Shown here in pieces: positions 24,692-34,295 of a DNA stretch of 38,669 nucleotides; the first letter of the stretch is position 1, and each line of letters begins with the position of its first letter. The stretch spans positions 1 to 38,669 of the forward strand of contig NZ_AGAF01000276.1 of NCBI RefSeq assembly GCF_000224515.1, read 5' to 3'. The translations under genes and the position numbers were made by a program. This DNA is from Desulfosporosinus sp. OT. Lineage in GTDB: Bacteria > Bacillota > Desulfitobacteriia > Desulfitobacteriales > Desulfitobacteriaceae. The notes beneath the pieces were generated by a model. The model was not told the origin of the DNA. It made no database searches and worked only from the letters and a program-made list of their open reading frames with translations.

Positions 24692-26220
24692 TGATCGTAT
24701 ACAACATCACGGTATTTGACCTGACTGCAAATTTCCTGCAACTGTTTTAGCCGGTCAAGCGGTAGGATTATATCGTCCCAGGTGTATCCCGGTTTTAATT
24801 TTTGTGCTAGGCTGCTCAGTTTCTGATTCGACTGAGCCCGACAAGCAGCGTACAGGTCCGCCATAGTTACCCGCCTATCCCCCGGGGGACACCAGAGGGC
24901 CCGGTGATGGGCCACGGCAAGAGCATCCCGGATCTGTCCCGGTGTAAATCGAAATTTACCGGCCAGCGCCCGCCAATCCGGATTAAAAGCCGGGGTATCC
25001 GCCCCCAGATACTCTTCACTGAGTTCCTCCCACAGGTTTTGCCTAGCGGTAACATCAGGCGCCGGAGCTTCAATGTCAATGAAGACAGTTTCTCTTATTA
25101 CCCCCTGCGGGTTCCATGGGCGCCGACCCAGTAAAAAAGTTAACCGTGAATAGGTCTGCACCGCTTCAATCAGTGATTCCACTTGCAGCAGGCTTTTATC
25201 ACCTCCGTCAAGGAGATGGTCAAAATTCACCATGCACAATATTGCTCCCTGCAGCGCAGCTTCTCGGCCGAGTAGCTGCATCAGCTCCTCGAAGGGAATC
25301 CAGCTGTCCAGCATTCTTTCCGTATCACCGTAAATCAGTGGCAATTCAAGTTCATCACATAACGATTCAACAAGCAGTTTTTTTCCTGCGCCATATTTCC
25401 CGTGGCAATAAAAAATCACACCTTCCCCAACTGAACCAGATTCACCAAAATATGAATATAGAAATTCCTTTACTCGCTGCCGAGTTTCGATGCCCTGAAA
25501 TTTCCCTGACTTGTCCGCTCCGGGAAGAACCAGGCTAGCTACAGGGGCAAGCCGTACATCAATCTGTCCGAATTCCAAAAGAAAATCTACGATCCGGTCA
25601 TTCAGTTTAAGATTGCGTGATATTAGTGGGATCAAATTCCCTGGTGAGTTATCTGCCAACTGCAGGAGCCCGTGTTTGATAAGTGGCGCCTGTGGCGAAA
25701 AAACTGACCTGGCCACAAGTCGTTCCTGAGGCTCAGCGCACAACAGTTTAAGTATCAGCTCAACGTCAGGCTTTTGGCGGGTAACATCATTCTGCAGATA
25801 AGCATATAGTTTACCGTACTTGCGCTCCAGCTCCACGGCCAGACAAATGATGATACATTGCTGCTCAAAGTGCGTCAGGTTGAATATTTGGGCGAGATGA
25901 TTTAAGGACAGGTAAATTCCGTTATTAAGACTGGCCTCTCGCCGTTCTCTGATCCTTAGAGCTTCGACCCGTAGGCCCTCACGAATTTGCTCGATCTTTA
26001 TTTCGCGCAGTTGGCAGCTCTCATCATCCTTCGGGAGCACAGAAACATCTCCGAGCAGTCCAGCTATTTCCTCCTCAGACAGTACCAACCCCCTAAATTG
26101 TTGCAACGGATCGACCGACCGCACCTGCTGCTGTTTGAGTACCTGTAGGTGAATAATCATGTCTAACTGATTAAGTTCATCCAAAAGATACTCTCTGCTA
26201 TCAGAGTACATCTTCATCAT
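24652..26220 (-). CDS. AAA+ ATPase (Pvc15-type), N-terminal part before a frameshift
   Basis: The first gene of the eCIS operon; 522 residues. The N-terminal half is helical. Residues 268-340 form a degenerate AAA module: GKYGAGKK replaces the Walker A GxxGxGKT and CMVNFDHLLDG replaces Walker B, so this first module is probably not an active ATPase. The frame runs out after KPGYTWDDIILPLDRLKQLQ and DVVYDQW into 12 non-homologous residues. A missing G in the GGG run at 24687-24689 would explain it. The start may be the ATG at 26211 rather than 26220, because the GAAGG ribosome binding site touches the first ATG. The whole gene (23993-26220) would encode about 740 residues. Confidence 0.85.
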   Translation of the reverse strand: MMKMYSDSREYLLDELNQLDMIIHLQVLKQQQVRSVDPLQQFRGLVLSEEEIAGLLGDVSVLPKDDESCQLREIKIEQIREGLRVEALRIRERREASLNNGIYLSLNHLAQIFNLTHFEQQCIIICLAVELERKYGKLYAYLQNDVTRQKPDVELILKLLCAEPQERLVARSVFSPQAPLIKHGLLQLADNSPGNLIPLISRNLKLNDRIVDFLLEFGQIDVRLAPVASLVLPGADKSGKFQGIETRQRVKEFLYSYFGESGSVGEGVIFYCHGKYGAGKKLLVESLCDELELPLIYGDTERMLDSWIPFEELMQLLGREAALQGAILCMVNFDHLLDGGDKSLLQVESLIEAVQTYSRLTFLLGRRPWNPQGVIRETVFIDIEAPAPDVTARQNLWEELSEEYLGADTPAFNPDWRALAGKFRFTPGQIRDALAVAHHRALWCPPGDRRVTMADLYAACRAQSNQKLSSLAQKLKPGYTWDDIILPLDRLKQLQEICSQVKYRDVVYDQWVLLAKCLMAED

Positions 26221-26391
26221 CCTTCGCCTGTGGGAGAGTAATAAATTTTTTCCTTTTTGCTAGAAGAAATATTACACAATCCACACTAAATATCCTTTGG
26301 AGATAATGTCGATCTACGTCAAATACTTGATTTTATGGAAAAATATTTATTAATGGTAAAACTTTGTTATATATTTATTTGAGAAAACATA
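26221..26391 (-). promoter_or_regulatory. Probable eCIS operon promoter region
   Basis: The 171 bases between the LuxR-type gene's stop and the first eCIS gene are AT-rich and hold no gene. On the minus strand a TTTACC, 17 bases, CATAAA pair lies at about 26331-26359, and a TTGACG hexamer lies near 26309-26314 without a good -10 at the right distance. All eCIS genes follow in the same direction with short gaps, so the main promoter should be here or further upstream. The exact elements are uncertain. Confidence 0.35.
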
Positions 26392-28887
26392 TTAAAAAAA
26401 GCAGCAAAGAGCGAATAAGCTTTGCCTCAATAATACCCGCGAATTTATGCCCAGCTTCTCGAAAATGCTTTTAAGTTGGGTTTTAACCGTGTTCTGGGAA
26501 ATATACAGCCTTTCTCCTATTTCCTTGTTAGAAAGCCCTTCTGCCGCAAGATTTGCTATCTCCATTTCCCTTTTAGTAAGAACAGGCTTGCCCTCTTCAA
26601 AATACTCCTTCCTAATATGTCCAACTGCTTTCTTATATGGCTCGAACAACTCCAGTATCCTTGCAATACCTTCACGGTAGCTGCCCTGTGGCTGTAGCTC
26701 CTCCAACAAAGGCAATATGTAATCGCAGTTTTCCACAAAGGGCATGTATACCTTGTCTGGCATGGCAATATCAAGTGCCTTTTTCAGCGTGTCCAGAGCC
26801 TCATTCTGCCTAGATATCTTGTAGTTTGCCGCTGCATGGTATATGTAGGTATGAATCTGTCCCAGTAGGTTAGGAAAAAAGGAAGCTATTTCAATAAAAC
26901 CCTCAGTGCTGCCGATAATCTTTAAATATTCTCCGTTGATTAACAGCACTCTGCCGTAAACAATATTCAGAAAAGCCATAGCTGGGAATAAGAGTCTTGT
27001 ATTTCCGAATTCTCCGTTTTTAACCCACGACTGAATATGATTCTTGATATTTAGGCAAGAGTATATATATGCTTCACACATATCCAGTGTATGCATAAAA
27101 AGGTACCATTTCTTGTCATTAATATCTGCCCGCATTTTCTTAAATAAATGAAGTATACTGGGAAAATCGCCTTTCATAAATGCCAGTTTTATCTGCAGGA
27201 AAACAGCACAAATACGGATACCGGCCTGTGAAGTTTCGTTTGCTGTCTGTAAAGCATTATGCATTACGATCTCCGAATTTTCAAAATCCCCCAGATAATA
27301 ATAGTGCTCTGCTTCCATGACCTTCTCAGCACCTTTTCCGTGGTCATTAGTAGCCTGGTAGTAGAAAGGCATGGCTTCTCTAATGATTTGCACCTCGCTT
27401 TCAAGCTCCCCGGACTTCCTGTAAAACATATACAAAACAGAAGGTGAGCCGAAAGTCCAACTGCCTTTGCCGTCAAGAATAGATGAAGGTGATTCGAGAA
27501 GGCTGCATGCACGTCTATGATATTCTGACATTTTCCCGATGTCATTGTATCCAGTAAAGCTCAAAAGCAGCTCATACTCACCGAGAAGCCTGTTTTTATA
27601 GTCCACATTTAGGCCGTCCATGTCCCGCATATTCGTCACAAATTCAGCGCATATTTTTTTAAACAGGTCAGTTTCATTAAATGTAAACATCCGTCTGGCT
27701 AAAATAATCATTGCATACGGAAACTTCTGTTTGCTTTCCGTTGGGCATTCCTCAAAGTATTTTATAAACAACTCTTTACAGTCGTAATTGAAGCTTTGTC
27801 CCTTGTCAATCTCAATTGCCTGGAGCAAAGCATTAAAGTCACCCGCCAAATAGGCATAGCTCATGGAAACAAGATATTCTCCTATTCCCCTATACCAATC
27901 GGCAGCTTTATTATACAGAGCCTCCTTATAGGACTTCTCTTTATTATCCAGTTGTTCCCTGAGAAAACTCTTTAACACACTGTGTATGTGATAGGTTTTT
28001 TCCCGGGAATCATAGGTTACAAAAGCGTTTTTTTCCACAAGTACAGCAATATGTGCTACTGGATTATCTCTTTTCCAGATATAACCCGCCTGTTCAAAGG
28101 TAAAGCTGTTAAAAATGCTCATATTAATTAATAAATCCCTTACTATTTCTGGAAGAGGACGATAAACTATTTTATCAATAAGTTTATGAATATCGGCTAA
28201 ATGTAAAGAACTGCCCTCTGTACCATAGTTCAGCATGAGCAGATACAAGGCGCTAATCCAACCTTCTGTCAAGGAGTAAAGTTTTCTTGCATCATCAGCA
28301 TTAAGGCGTTTTCCGCATTGCTTGTAATAGCTCATGATATCCATGGGCGTAAGTTCAAAAGATTCCTGTTTTATATGATAGAGATAACCCTTCAATAGCA
28401 GTTCTTCAAGTCTGGGGAAATATGTATACCTGGTTGTGAGAACAATATGCACGTCCGTTATTTCACTCATCACAAGAAATTCAATAAAGCAGTTTATTTC
28501 TGCACATTCAGTTAGGTGATAATCATCTATTACAATCACTGATTTGGCAGGCAATTCAATGCGCTCGATTATATTTAGTGCCTTCCCTAGCGATACACTG
28601 TCATTGGGAAATTGAAGCAGTAACAAGCTCTGGGACTGTTCCTCAGCAAATCCGCTGAATAGATGACAGAAACCGTTCCAGAAAGTGCTTATTGAATTTT
28701 CATAAACCCTTTGCCACATGACATTGGCCTTGTAAAAATTAAGCTGCTCCCGAACAGCAGTTGTTTTACCATAGCCCATAGGCGCTTCTACTATTGTCAG
28801 TGGATAATCAGGAATCTGGCGCATTGCGTTGGTAATCAGTTCTGAAAAATACAGGCTTCTAGTATTATACCTTTCACTTTTACGCAT
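26392..28887 (-). CDS. MalT/LAL-type LuxR-family transcriptional regulator
   Basis: An 831-residue regulator with a GGAG ribosome binding site. Residues 28-150 hold an STAND-type NTPase: Walker A APMGYGKTT (35-43) and SVIVIDDYHL. A winged-helix part (FTFEQAGYIWKRDNP) and a long tetratricopeptide-like helical region follow to about residue 750. The C-terminus is a LuxR helix-turn-helix (LTKREMEIANLAAEGLSNKE, IGERLYISQNTVKTQLKSIF). MalT-like proteins are activated by binding a small inducer and ATP. Direct adjacency upstream of the eCIS operon, same strand, makes it a good candidate for the operon's activator, though its target is not shown by the sequence. Confidence 0.88.
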   Translation of the reverse strand: MRKSERYNTRSLYFSELITNAMRQIPDYPLTIVEAPMGYGKTTAVREQLNFYKANVMWQRVYENSISTFWNGFCHLFSGFAEEQSQSLLLLQFPNDSVSLGKALNIIERIELPAKSVIVIDDYHLTECAEINCFIEFLVMSEITDVHIVLTTRYTYFPRLEELLLKGYLYHIKQESFELTPMDIMSYYKQCGKRLNADDARKLYSLTEGWISALYLLMLNYGTEGSSLHLADIHKLIDKIVYRPLPEIVRDLLINMSIFNSFTFEQAGYIWKRDNPVAHIAVLVEKNAFVTYDSREKTYHIHSVLKSFLREQLDNKEKSYKEALYNKAADWYRGIGEYLVSMSYAYLAGDFNALLQAIEIDKGQSFNYDCKELFIKYFEECPTESKQKFPYAMIILARRMFTFNETDLFKKICAEFVTNMRDMDGLNVDYKNRLLGEYELLLSFTGYNDIGKMSEYHRRACSLLESPSSILDGKGSWTFGSPSVLYMFYRKSGELESEVQIIREAMPFYYQATNDHGKGAEKVMEAEHYYYLGDFENSEIVMHNALQTANETSQAGIRICAVFLQIKLAFMKGDFPSILHLFKKMRADINDKKWYLFMHTLDMCEAYIYSCLNIKNHIQSWVKNGEFGNTRLLFPAMAFLNIVYGRVLLINGEYLKIIGSTEGFIEIASFFPNLLGQIHTYIYHAAANYKISRQNEALDTLKKALDIAMPDKVYMPFVENCDYILPLLEELQPQGSYREGIARILELFEPYKKAVGHIRKEYFEEGKPVLTKREMEIANLAAEGLSNKEIGERLYISQNTVKTQLKSIFEKLGINSRVLLRQSLFALCCFF

Positions 28888-29201
28888 AATTTTCTCCTAA
28901 ACTACCTTGAATAATTAGAAAATACAATTCAAGTTTTAACCAAATTATTTCAACTCCAGCTGTATCCTCCTCTAACATTTCAACATGTATCCTTCATATC
29001 CTCCTAAAATTATAGAAACAATCCAATAATGAACAGAAAATCCAATGTGTACTAATGATCTTGCAAAGGCAAAAAGCCTTGATGAGTCTTAGCGTTGTTT
29101 TTCAATACAAAATCCACTACACGTTATTGTATAGTGGATTTTTTTCGAGTTGTATGATGACCTCAATATAGTAACTATATTACGCTATGAGACAGCAAAT
29201 A
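28888..29201. other. Intergenic region between the LuxR gene and the 1697-residue protein gene
   Basis: 314 bases. On the minus strand a perfect TATAAT (29009-29014) with a poor -35 precedes an AGGAGG box that opens onto a five-codon frame. A possible 32-residue frame (28880-28978, starting MLEEDTAG) then overlaps the LuxR start by a few bases, a layout that could couple the two. Neither frame is convincing as a protein. The end nearer 29201 holds the hairpin repeat described separately. Confidence 0.4.
29111..29145. terminator. Hairpin with T-run (repeat copy R1)
   Basis: The inverted repeat aatccacta/tagtggatt (29111-29119 with 29132-29140) is followed by seven T on the plus strand. Read on the minus strand it lies about 60 bases after the stop of the 1697-residue protein gene and is followed by TTTTG, so it can serve as that gene's terminator, perhaps in both directions. 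The same hairpin with nearly the same loop recurs at 34915-34950. Confidence 0.65.
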
Positions 29202-32200
29202 CTATCCTTTCGTAGGCGGCGTCCACTGGCGGGTGACCTTGCCGATTAGGACCATATCCCCAGGGAAGAAGACTTGTTCAGGGTCAATGGTCTTACTTTC
29301 TGGAAAAAGCAGGTTTGTCACCGCAAATAGGGACAAATCACCCAGCTCAATTTTCCAACCGGAAAGTTTCTTATTTAACTCTGTTTTAGCACTATCGGCA
29401 ACCGACTGGCTTACATTCTGCCAGTTGATGCCTAGAAAAGAGTAAGATGTTGGTTCAGCTTTTATCGTTGGCTGGAAGCTAACTTCAGGGAAAGAAATGT
29501 CCACTTTTTCTTTATCCAGGATGGGCAATACACTGGTATCAAAGGAACATGAGAAATTAACGTCATCATAGGCTACATCTAAGGAGACATCCGAATCCAT
29601 TCCACAAACGCAAGGGGTTCGTTTTTGATAAGGGAAACTATCTTTCCAACTACCATTACAGGATAACTCCAAGCTTGAAAGACCTAAATCCAATTTAATC
29701 AAAGAATATGGGAAATTCACCGTTCCATGCGGATATTCATTATGGTGACTTCCGCACTCCCAGCCAACGCTTATGGCGAACTGTTGGTCATACGCCACAA
29801 GAGAACCGGTAAAAGTTATTGAATACGTCCCTGTAGCTTGATTCTTGGTCAAAGTTGAATTCGGTACTACAGCATCCACTGCAGGATAGATCACCTTATT
29901 CCATAGAAGGTCAGCGGAAAAATATACCGCGGCATCATAGTCATTGCTAATCGGCCATGTCATGTCAGGCCAGGATTGGCGCATGCCATGTTCCGGTGGT
30001 TTTTTCGTAATAGTTAAAATATACAGGCAAAGAACCGCAGGCCAATCGTTTTTGCGTTCTTCTGGAGGGATATAGGTACGAAAGTCAAACACCTTCGGTT
30101 GCAAAAATTCCTTGTCTGCCGGAATACGCACTGTACCGATCTTCCAAGGTTGCAGCTTTTGCCTCTTGAAATAGGCTGCCAGTTGATCACTCATATTCGT
30201 GTCGATGGCCGGATCAAACGTGATGTTTTCAAATTCGAATATGCCCTGCAGGGGGTCAATAAATACGGTGTTGCTGTCCACTTCACCTTGCAGCTGTTGG
30301 AGAGGAGCTTTGGTCCGCACAAGTACGGGATTTTCCGCCGTGCTCTGAATCTTCTTTATTTCTTGCCCAACTTGCTGACCCTTAAGCCATGTAGTAATAA
30401 CCAGGTTTCCTTCCGTTAGAGGAATGTTAACCAACGCTTGCTGGCTACTATCCGCCAAAAATTTTAATGAGGGGGGACCTGCTATCACATCAAGATCATA
30501 AACCACCTGAATGCTGCCAGGCAGGTCTTGTGTGTAAGCGATCTTGATTTCCTGTACGAAGGTGCGATCTCCCTGAAATGCCTCCTTTGTCTCTATCTCC
30601 CAGCGCTCCTTCCAGAGATCATTTATCCGGTCAATTGAGGCGAAGGTCAGGACATCCCAGCCGTCTGTAATACTGTGTCCGTTAAGATTAGAAATGAATG
30701 TTGGCGGTAGCGGGACAGAAGTAGAATCATTCGCTACCAATCCTAAAACATTATGGGGTGGCGCTATCTCCCGCATGGCGGGCGTACTTGAATAAACAGC
30801 CTCCAGCATGAATTTGAGAGTCACCTTTGTAATTCGACTATTGAATTCAATTCCCTCGTTTTCGCTAGTTGCGGGAACGCTAATTCGCCATGTTTGGAAA
30901 GGAGTGAGCTTGGTGAAGTACTGCCCCCAATCCTTTGCCGGCCGCGTACCAATGATCGTTTTGTCGCTTGAAATATCATATACAATATCCCATTTTCGTG
31001 ATCCTGTTTCATAAGTCAGTACCTCGCGATGAAGCCCACGATCGTGCATGGGGTCTCCCGTCGATTCCATCAGTACATGACATTTACCGGTTTTTGTTTT
31101 TACCCCCTCAACCCGGACATCAACCGAGTTAATTCTTACCCGAGCCAGCGTATCAAAATCGCTCTGATTCATCGGGATTTCCACGGCCACACCTAAATCT
31201 GAAAGCAGCTCAGCAGAAGTCACATGTTGAATAATATACTGAACCGGCTCCTGAAGGTCTGTCGGTGGGTAGGGATAGAGTTGGAGTGCTCGGACGGCAT
31301 TTACAGCTTGAACCGCAAGGGATTGTCTCACACTACTGATATCAAAATGAGTAATTACAGTTGGTTGGCTCAGGTAGTGATAGGTCATTGACGCATCCTG
31401 AAGTGCTACCATGCGGGTCAGGGTAAGCAAAACTGTGTTTTGCCTCTGTTGCAGGATTGCATTAAAGCTGCCGAGATCTGCCACGTAGTCAATTCCTGGC
31501 GCCAGATTCTTTATATTTAACTTGGTTTGGAGGGCAAGAAGTCGAGCGGCTTGTCGCTGATTAACCTGACTTTCAGATCTCTCTGCAAAGAGGTCAAATT
31601 CAAGCTGCGCCTTCTGTTGAAGTATAGGAATCAGCGACTTGCCGACGGCAGTCATATTTCGAACAGCAGCCACATAATTGGCCACCTCGCCAGCCACAAA
31701 CTCTTCAGCCGGCTTAACGGCAGCCTCGGCTCCGTTCATGAAAAGATCCCAATCAGTTTCGCTCGGGGCCTGACTTTCCAGTCCACCCGGAGGCGTGACT
31801 TTCGCCAAGTCAGCGGCATCCAAAGCCTCTTTAACTCCTTCCTCAATTGTATCCTTTAATTTATTGACACTCTCCACGATCTTGAGAAATGCCTCCAGCT
31901 TTTTCAAGGTTTTCTCAACTTGGTCATTGGGCAAATGTTTCAACGATGCAACACCAAACCAGATGCCGCCTAACACTTCAGTTAAACCTAGTACAAACTC
32001 GAAGACAGCCTTTGTAGTCTCTTCAGCCTTTTTTACTTCTATGGCCTTGGTAAGTTCATCTTTGGCCTCATCCAGCTTAGTCTTTAATGTTTGGAGCTGA
32101 TCGTGGATCTGCTGGCTACGCTGATCTAACTGCACAATCATGTCCTGTTTTTTGCCAATAATCTGATTGTGGTAATTGACAAGATCCTTTTCCTTATCGA

Positions 32201-34295
32201 CCATTGCATTGTTCTGATCAAGCAGAAACTTAGCAACTTCCCGAATGTTGTCATTCAAGGTCGACTCTTGATAAGTGCGCTGAATCTCAGCATTCTTTTC
32301 TCGAATGGCTTGGTTAACTTCATCTATCTGCTCTTTATAATCCTTGGCAGCATCCAGCAATTTGTTCACGGCATCCTCGAACGCTGTGTACCGCAACGGA
32401 GGCACGCAGGGTATACGCGGACCGGTTACCTTCGAAGGGTCGGCAACGGTTCGTGACAACGCCAAGGCATTAGCGTATACCTGCATGAGTTCGGGTGGAA
32501 TCGCTTGGGTATCTCTCAGAGATTCCACTGTCTGGCTGCTATAATTGAGAATCCAGGTCAAGCAGTTCCAGGCTTCGACAGCTGTCTGCTGTAACTCAGA
32601 GGCTAGTTGCATCTGCGGTGTCAGGGGAACAGAAGCAGACATGAGCAGGGTTTCCAATCCTGTTTGGATGACCGAACTGCGCCACTCGGAATCCATATCA
32701 TGAGTGGAGTGACTAAGGAGAGGGCTAGGGAATTTACCTGCAAAAAAATCCTCGTATGAAACAGCCTTCTTGTCAGGAGAGAGCGATACTGCATATGTAT
32801 CAAAGACCACGCGACGTTCATTAGATACCTCTGCTTCTTGGAAAATACAGGTCCCAATCATTGAACCACAGTAAAACTGGAGTGGGCTCCATGTCTTCTC
32901 TGAGAGCTTGATGGTCGGGGTTCCCTTCTCAGTCGCTTGAGCTATAAAAAGCCGACAAACCAAGGTCACGTTCTGTACATCAGAGAGATCGATATCGGCC
33001 CCTACCTCAATGACATCAGCAACAATAACCAGCTGTTTTACACCCGACTTATTCATAGCCTGCTGTTTCCATATTTCATCTAGACGAACGTACATCTGGG
33101 TGATGCTCAGGTACGGCGACCAGAGGAGTGACACGGTATCCGGTCGGCTGAAAACTTCATAAATCGTAGCATAATCAATAGTATTATGATTAGGGAAGGC
33201 AGCGGGACCGGCAGCCTCACCACCAAATCGACAGACAAAGCTTTGCACTGCCACATTATTAAGCATTGGCATTATCGAGTCCTTTATATCATCTCCCAAA
33301 GATAAGGTGTACAAGGTTCGGTGAGGTGCCTGCCCATGCAAGGCTGTGATCGGAATTAACTGCGCCCCTGTGCAAGTCAAATCGGTCAATCTCATAGCCT
33401 CGTTATTAGCCTTAGGGTTTAAAACAAGGCTAAAAATAGATTGATCCAAGCCATAGGTATCATCTTTCAAAAATTGAGCAAAGACATCAAAATCAGGGTT
33501 CCGCGAAAGTAATCGAACTGGGGTTTGGTACTTTAGATAGTTATCAGATGTCCAATAACGGAAGCCCAGAGACGAAACTCCCGACCAGTCTTCTTGCTTC
33601 AATGACTGGCAGATGAGATCGAATTTATCCAGGTCATAGACAAATACCTGATAGGCAAGATCTCCTATGGATACCGACTGAACAAAGTGTGAGCCAAAAT
33701 CTCGAGAAATAAAGTTCAGGATTGGGTCGACACTCGTAGGGGCAAGGACAAGTCCACCCATATCATTAAAGGAGTTTTGAGTCTTAAGCTTCTCAGTAAG
33801 TGTACCGACCTGCTTTTTGAAGTCATTACAGAGCTGGCTATAGAAGTCTCGCGCGGAAGGGCACGTCAGAGTTGCCATGGCGCCATTTAGATTCCGTGAA
33901 ACCCTCGCCAGCACAAAACCAATATTAGCATCATCTCTAGCATGTTTAGGCTTTATGCCAAATAAGCTTGCAAGGCTCTTATTTATCTCGATATTTTGAC
34001 TACTGTAACGTTGTACCGCTGCAGCCCCGCCGAAGGTGTCAGGTCGGGCCTGGATTGCGTAGGGTGCAAAGAATGCACTAATAAGGGCTGTCCAGTTCTT
34101 ACAAGGCGTGAGTTCCGGAAAAGGGCCGAAGATAGCCTCTTCCTGTTTCGCCTGAGCTAGAATAGCTTCCACTGGATCACCTGTGCCATTCGCAATCGAG
34201 CTGAAGAATAGTGTATTAACATCGGGTTGTAAGCCAGCAACAAGGTTGGTGCGCTGACCAGGTAATACTGTTGATCTATATTGGAAATAGGACAT
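29202..34295 (-). CDS. Giant composite toxin candidate (MACPF-like motif, coiled-coil hairpin, P47/TULIP-like end)
   Basis: A 1697-residue protein without signal peptide, preceded by GAGAGGATG. Residues 193-217 (LNFISRDFGSHFVQSVSIGD) resemble the MACPF signature (Y/F)G(S/T)HF...GG. Residues 640-770 form a long coiled coil, then a hydrophobic hairpin-like stretch at 763-785 (AVFEFVLGLTEVLGGIWFGV), as in alpha-helical pore-formers. Residues 1040-1170 are beta-rich with a TPFQTWRISVP block like those in large insecticidal toxins. Residues 1210-1697 begin with TDGWDVLTFASIDRINDLW and end with LLFPESKTIDPEQVFFPGDM followed by VLIGKV, recalling the start and end of clostridial P47/OrfX TULIP proteins. 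All domain calls are from motif memory. It is likely a secreted or released toxin, or possibly another eCIS-linked cargo; it lacks the IGNxAVxRL motif. Confidence 0.7.
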   Translation of the reverse strand: MSYFQYRSTVLPGQRTNLVAGLQPDVNTLFFSSIANGTGDPVEAILAQAKQEEAIFGPFPELTPCKNWTALISAFFAPYAIQARPDTFGGAAAVQRYSSQNIEINKSLASLFGIKPKHARDDANIGFVLARVSRNLNGAMATLTCPSARDFYSQLCNDFKKQVGTLTEKLKTQNSFNDMGGLVLAPTSVDPILNFISRDFGSHFVQSVSIGDLAYQVFVYDLDKFDLICQSLKQEDWSGVSSLGFRYWTSDNYLKYQTPVRLLSRNPDFDVFAQFLKDDTYGLDQSIFSLVLNPKANNEAMRLTDLTCTGAQLIPITALHGQAPHRTLYTLSLGDDIKDSIMPMLNNVAVQSFVCRFGGEAAGPAAFPNHNTIDYATIYEVFSRPDTVSLLWSPYLSITQMYVRLDEIWKQQAMNKSGVKQLVIVADVIEVGADIDLSDVQNVTLVCRLFIAQATEKGTPTIKLSEKTWSPLQFYCGSMIGTCIFQEAEVSNERRVVFDTYAVSLSPDKKAVSYEDFFAGKFPSPLLSHSTHDMDSEWRSSVIQTGLETLLMSASVPLTPQMQLASELQQTAVEAWNCLTWILNYSSQTVESLRDTQAIPPELMQVYANALALSRTVADPSKVTGPRIPCVPPLRYTAFEDAVNKLLDAAKDYKEQIDEVNQAIREKNAEIQRTYQESTLNDNIREVAKFLLDQNNAMVDKEKDLVNYHNQIIGKKQDMIVQLDQRSQQIHDQLQTLKTKLDEAKDELTKAIEVKKAEETTKAVFEFVLGLTEVLGGIWFGVASLKHLPNDQVEKTLKKLEAFLKIVESVNKLKDTIEEGVKEALDAADLAKVTPPGGLESQAPSETDWDLFMNGAEAAVKPAEEFVAGEVANYVAAVRNMTAVGKSLIPILQQKAQLEFDLFAERSESQVNQRQAARLLALQTKLNIKNLAPGIDYVADLGSFNAILQQRQNTVLLTLTRMVALQDASMTYHYLSQPTVITHFDISSVRQSLAVQAVNAVRALQLYPYPPTDLQEPVQYIIQHVTSAELLSDLGVAVEIPMNQSDFDTLARVRINSVDVRVEGVKTKTGKCHVLMESTGDPMHDRGLHREVLTYETGSRKWDIVYDISSDKTIIGTRPAKDWGQYFTKLTPFQTWRISVPATSENEGIEFNSRITKVTLKFMLEAVYSSTPAMREIAPPHNVLGLVANDSTSVPLPPTFISNLNGHSITDGWDVLTFASIDRINDLWKERWEIETKEAFQGDRTFVQEIKIAYTQDLPGSIQVVYDLDVIAGPPSLKFLADSSQQALVNIPLTEGNLVITTWLKGQQVGQEIKKIQSTAENPVLVRTKAPLQQLQGEVDSNTVFIDPLQGIFEFENITFDPAIDTNMSDQLAAYFKRQKLQPWKIGTVRIPADKEFLQPKVFDFRTYIPPEERKNDWPAVLCLYILTITKKPPEHGMRQSWPDMTWPISNDYDAAVYFSADLLWNKVIYPAVDAVVPNSTLTKNQATGTYSITFTGSLVAYDQQFAISVGWECGSHHNEYPHGTVNFPYSLIKLDLGLSSLELSCNGSWKDSFPYQKRTPCVCGMDSDVSLDVAYDDVNFSCSFDTSVLPILDKEKVDISFPEVSFQPTIKAEPTSYSFLGINWQNVSQSVADSAKTELNKKLSGWKIELGDLSLFAVTNLLFPESKTIDPEQVFFPGDMVLIGKVTRQWTPPTKG

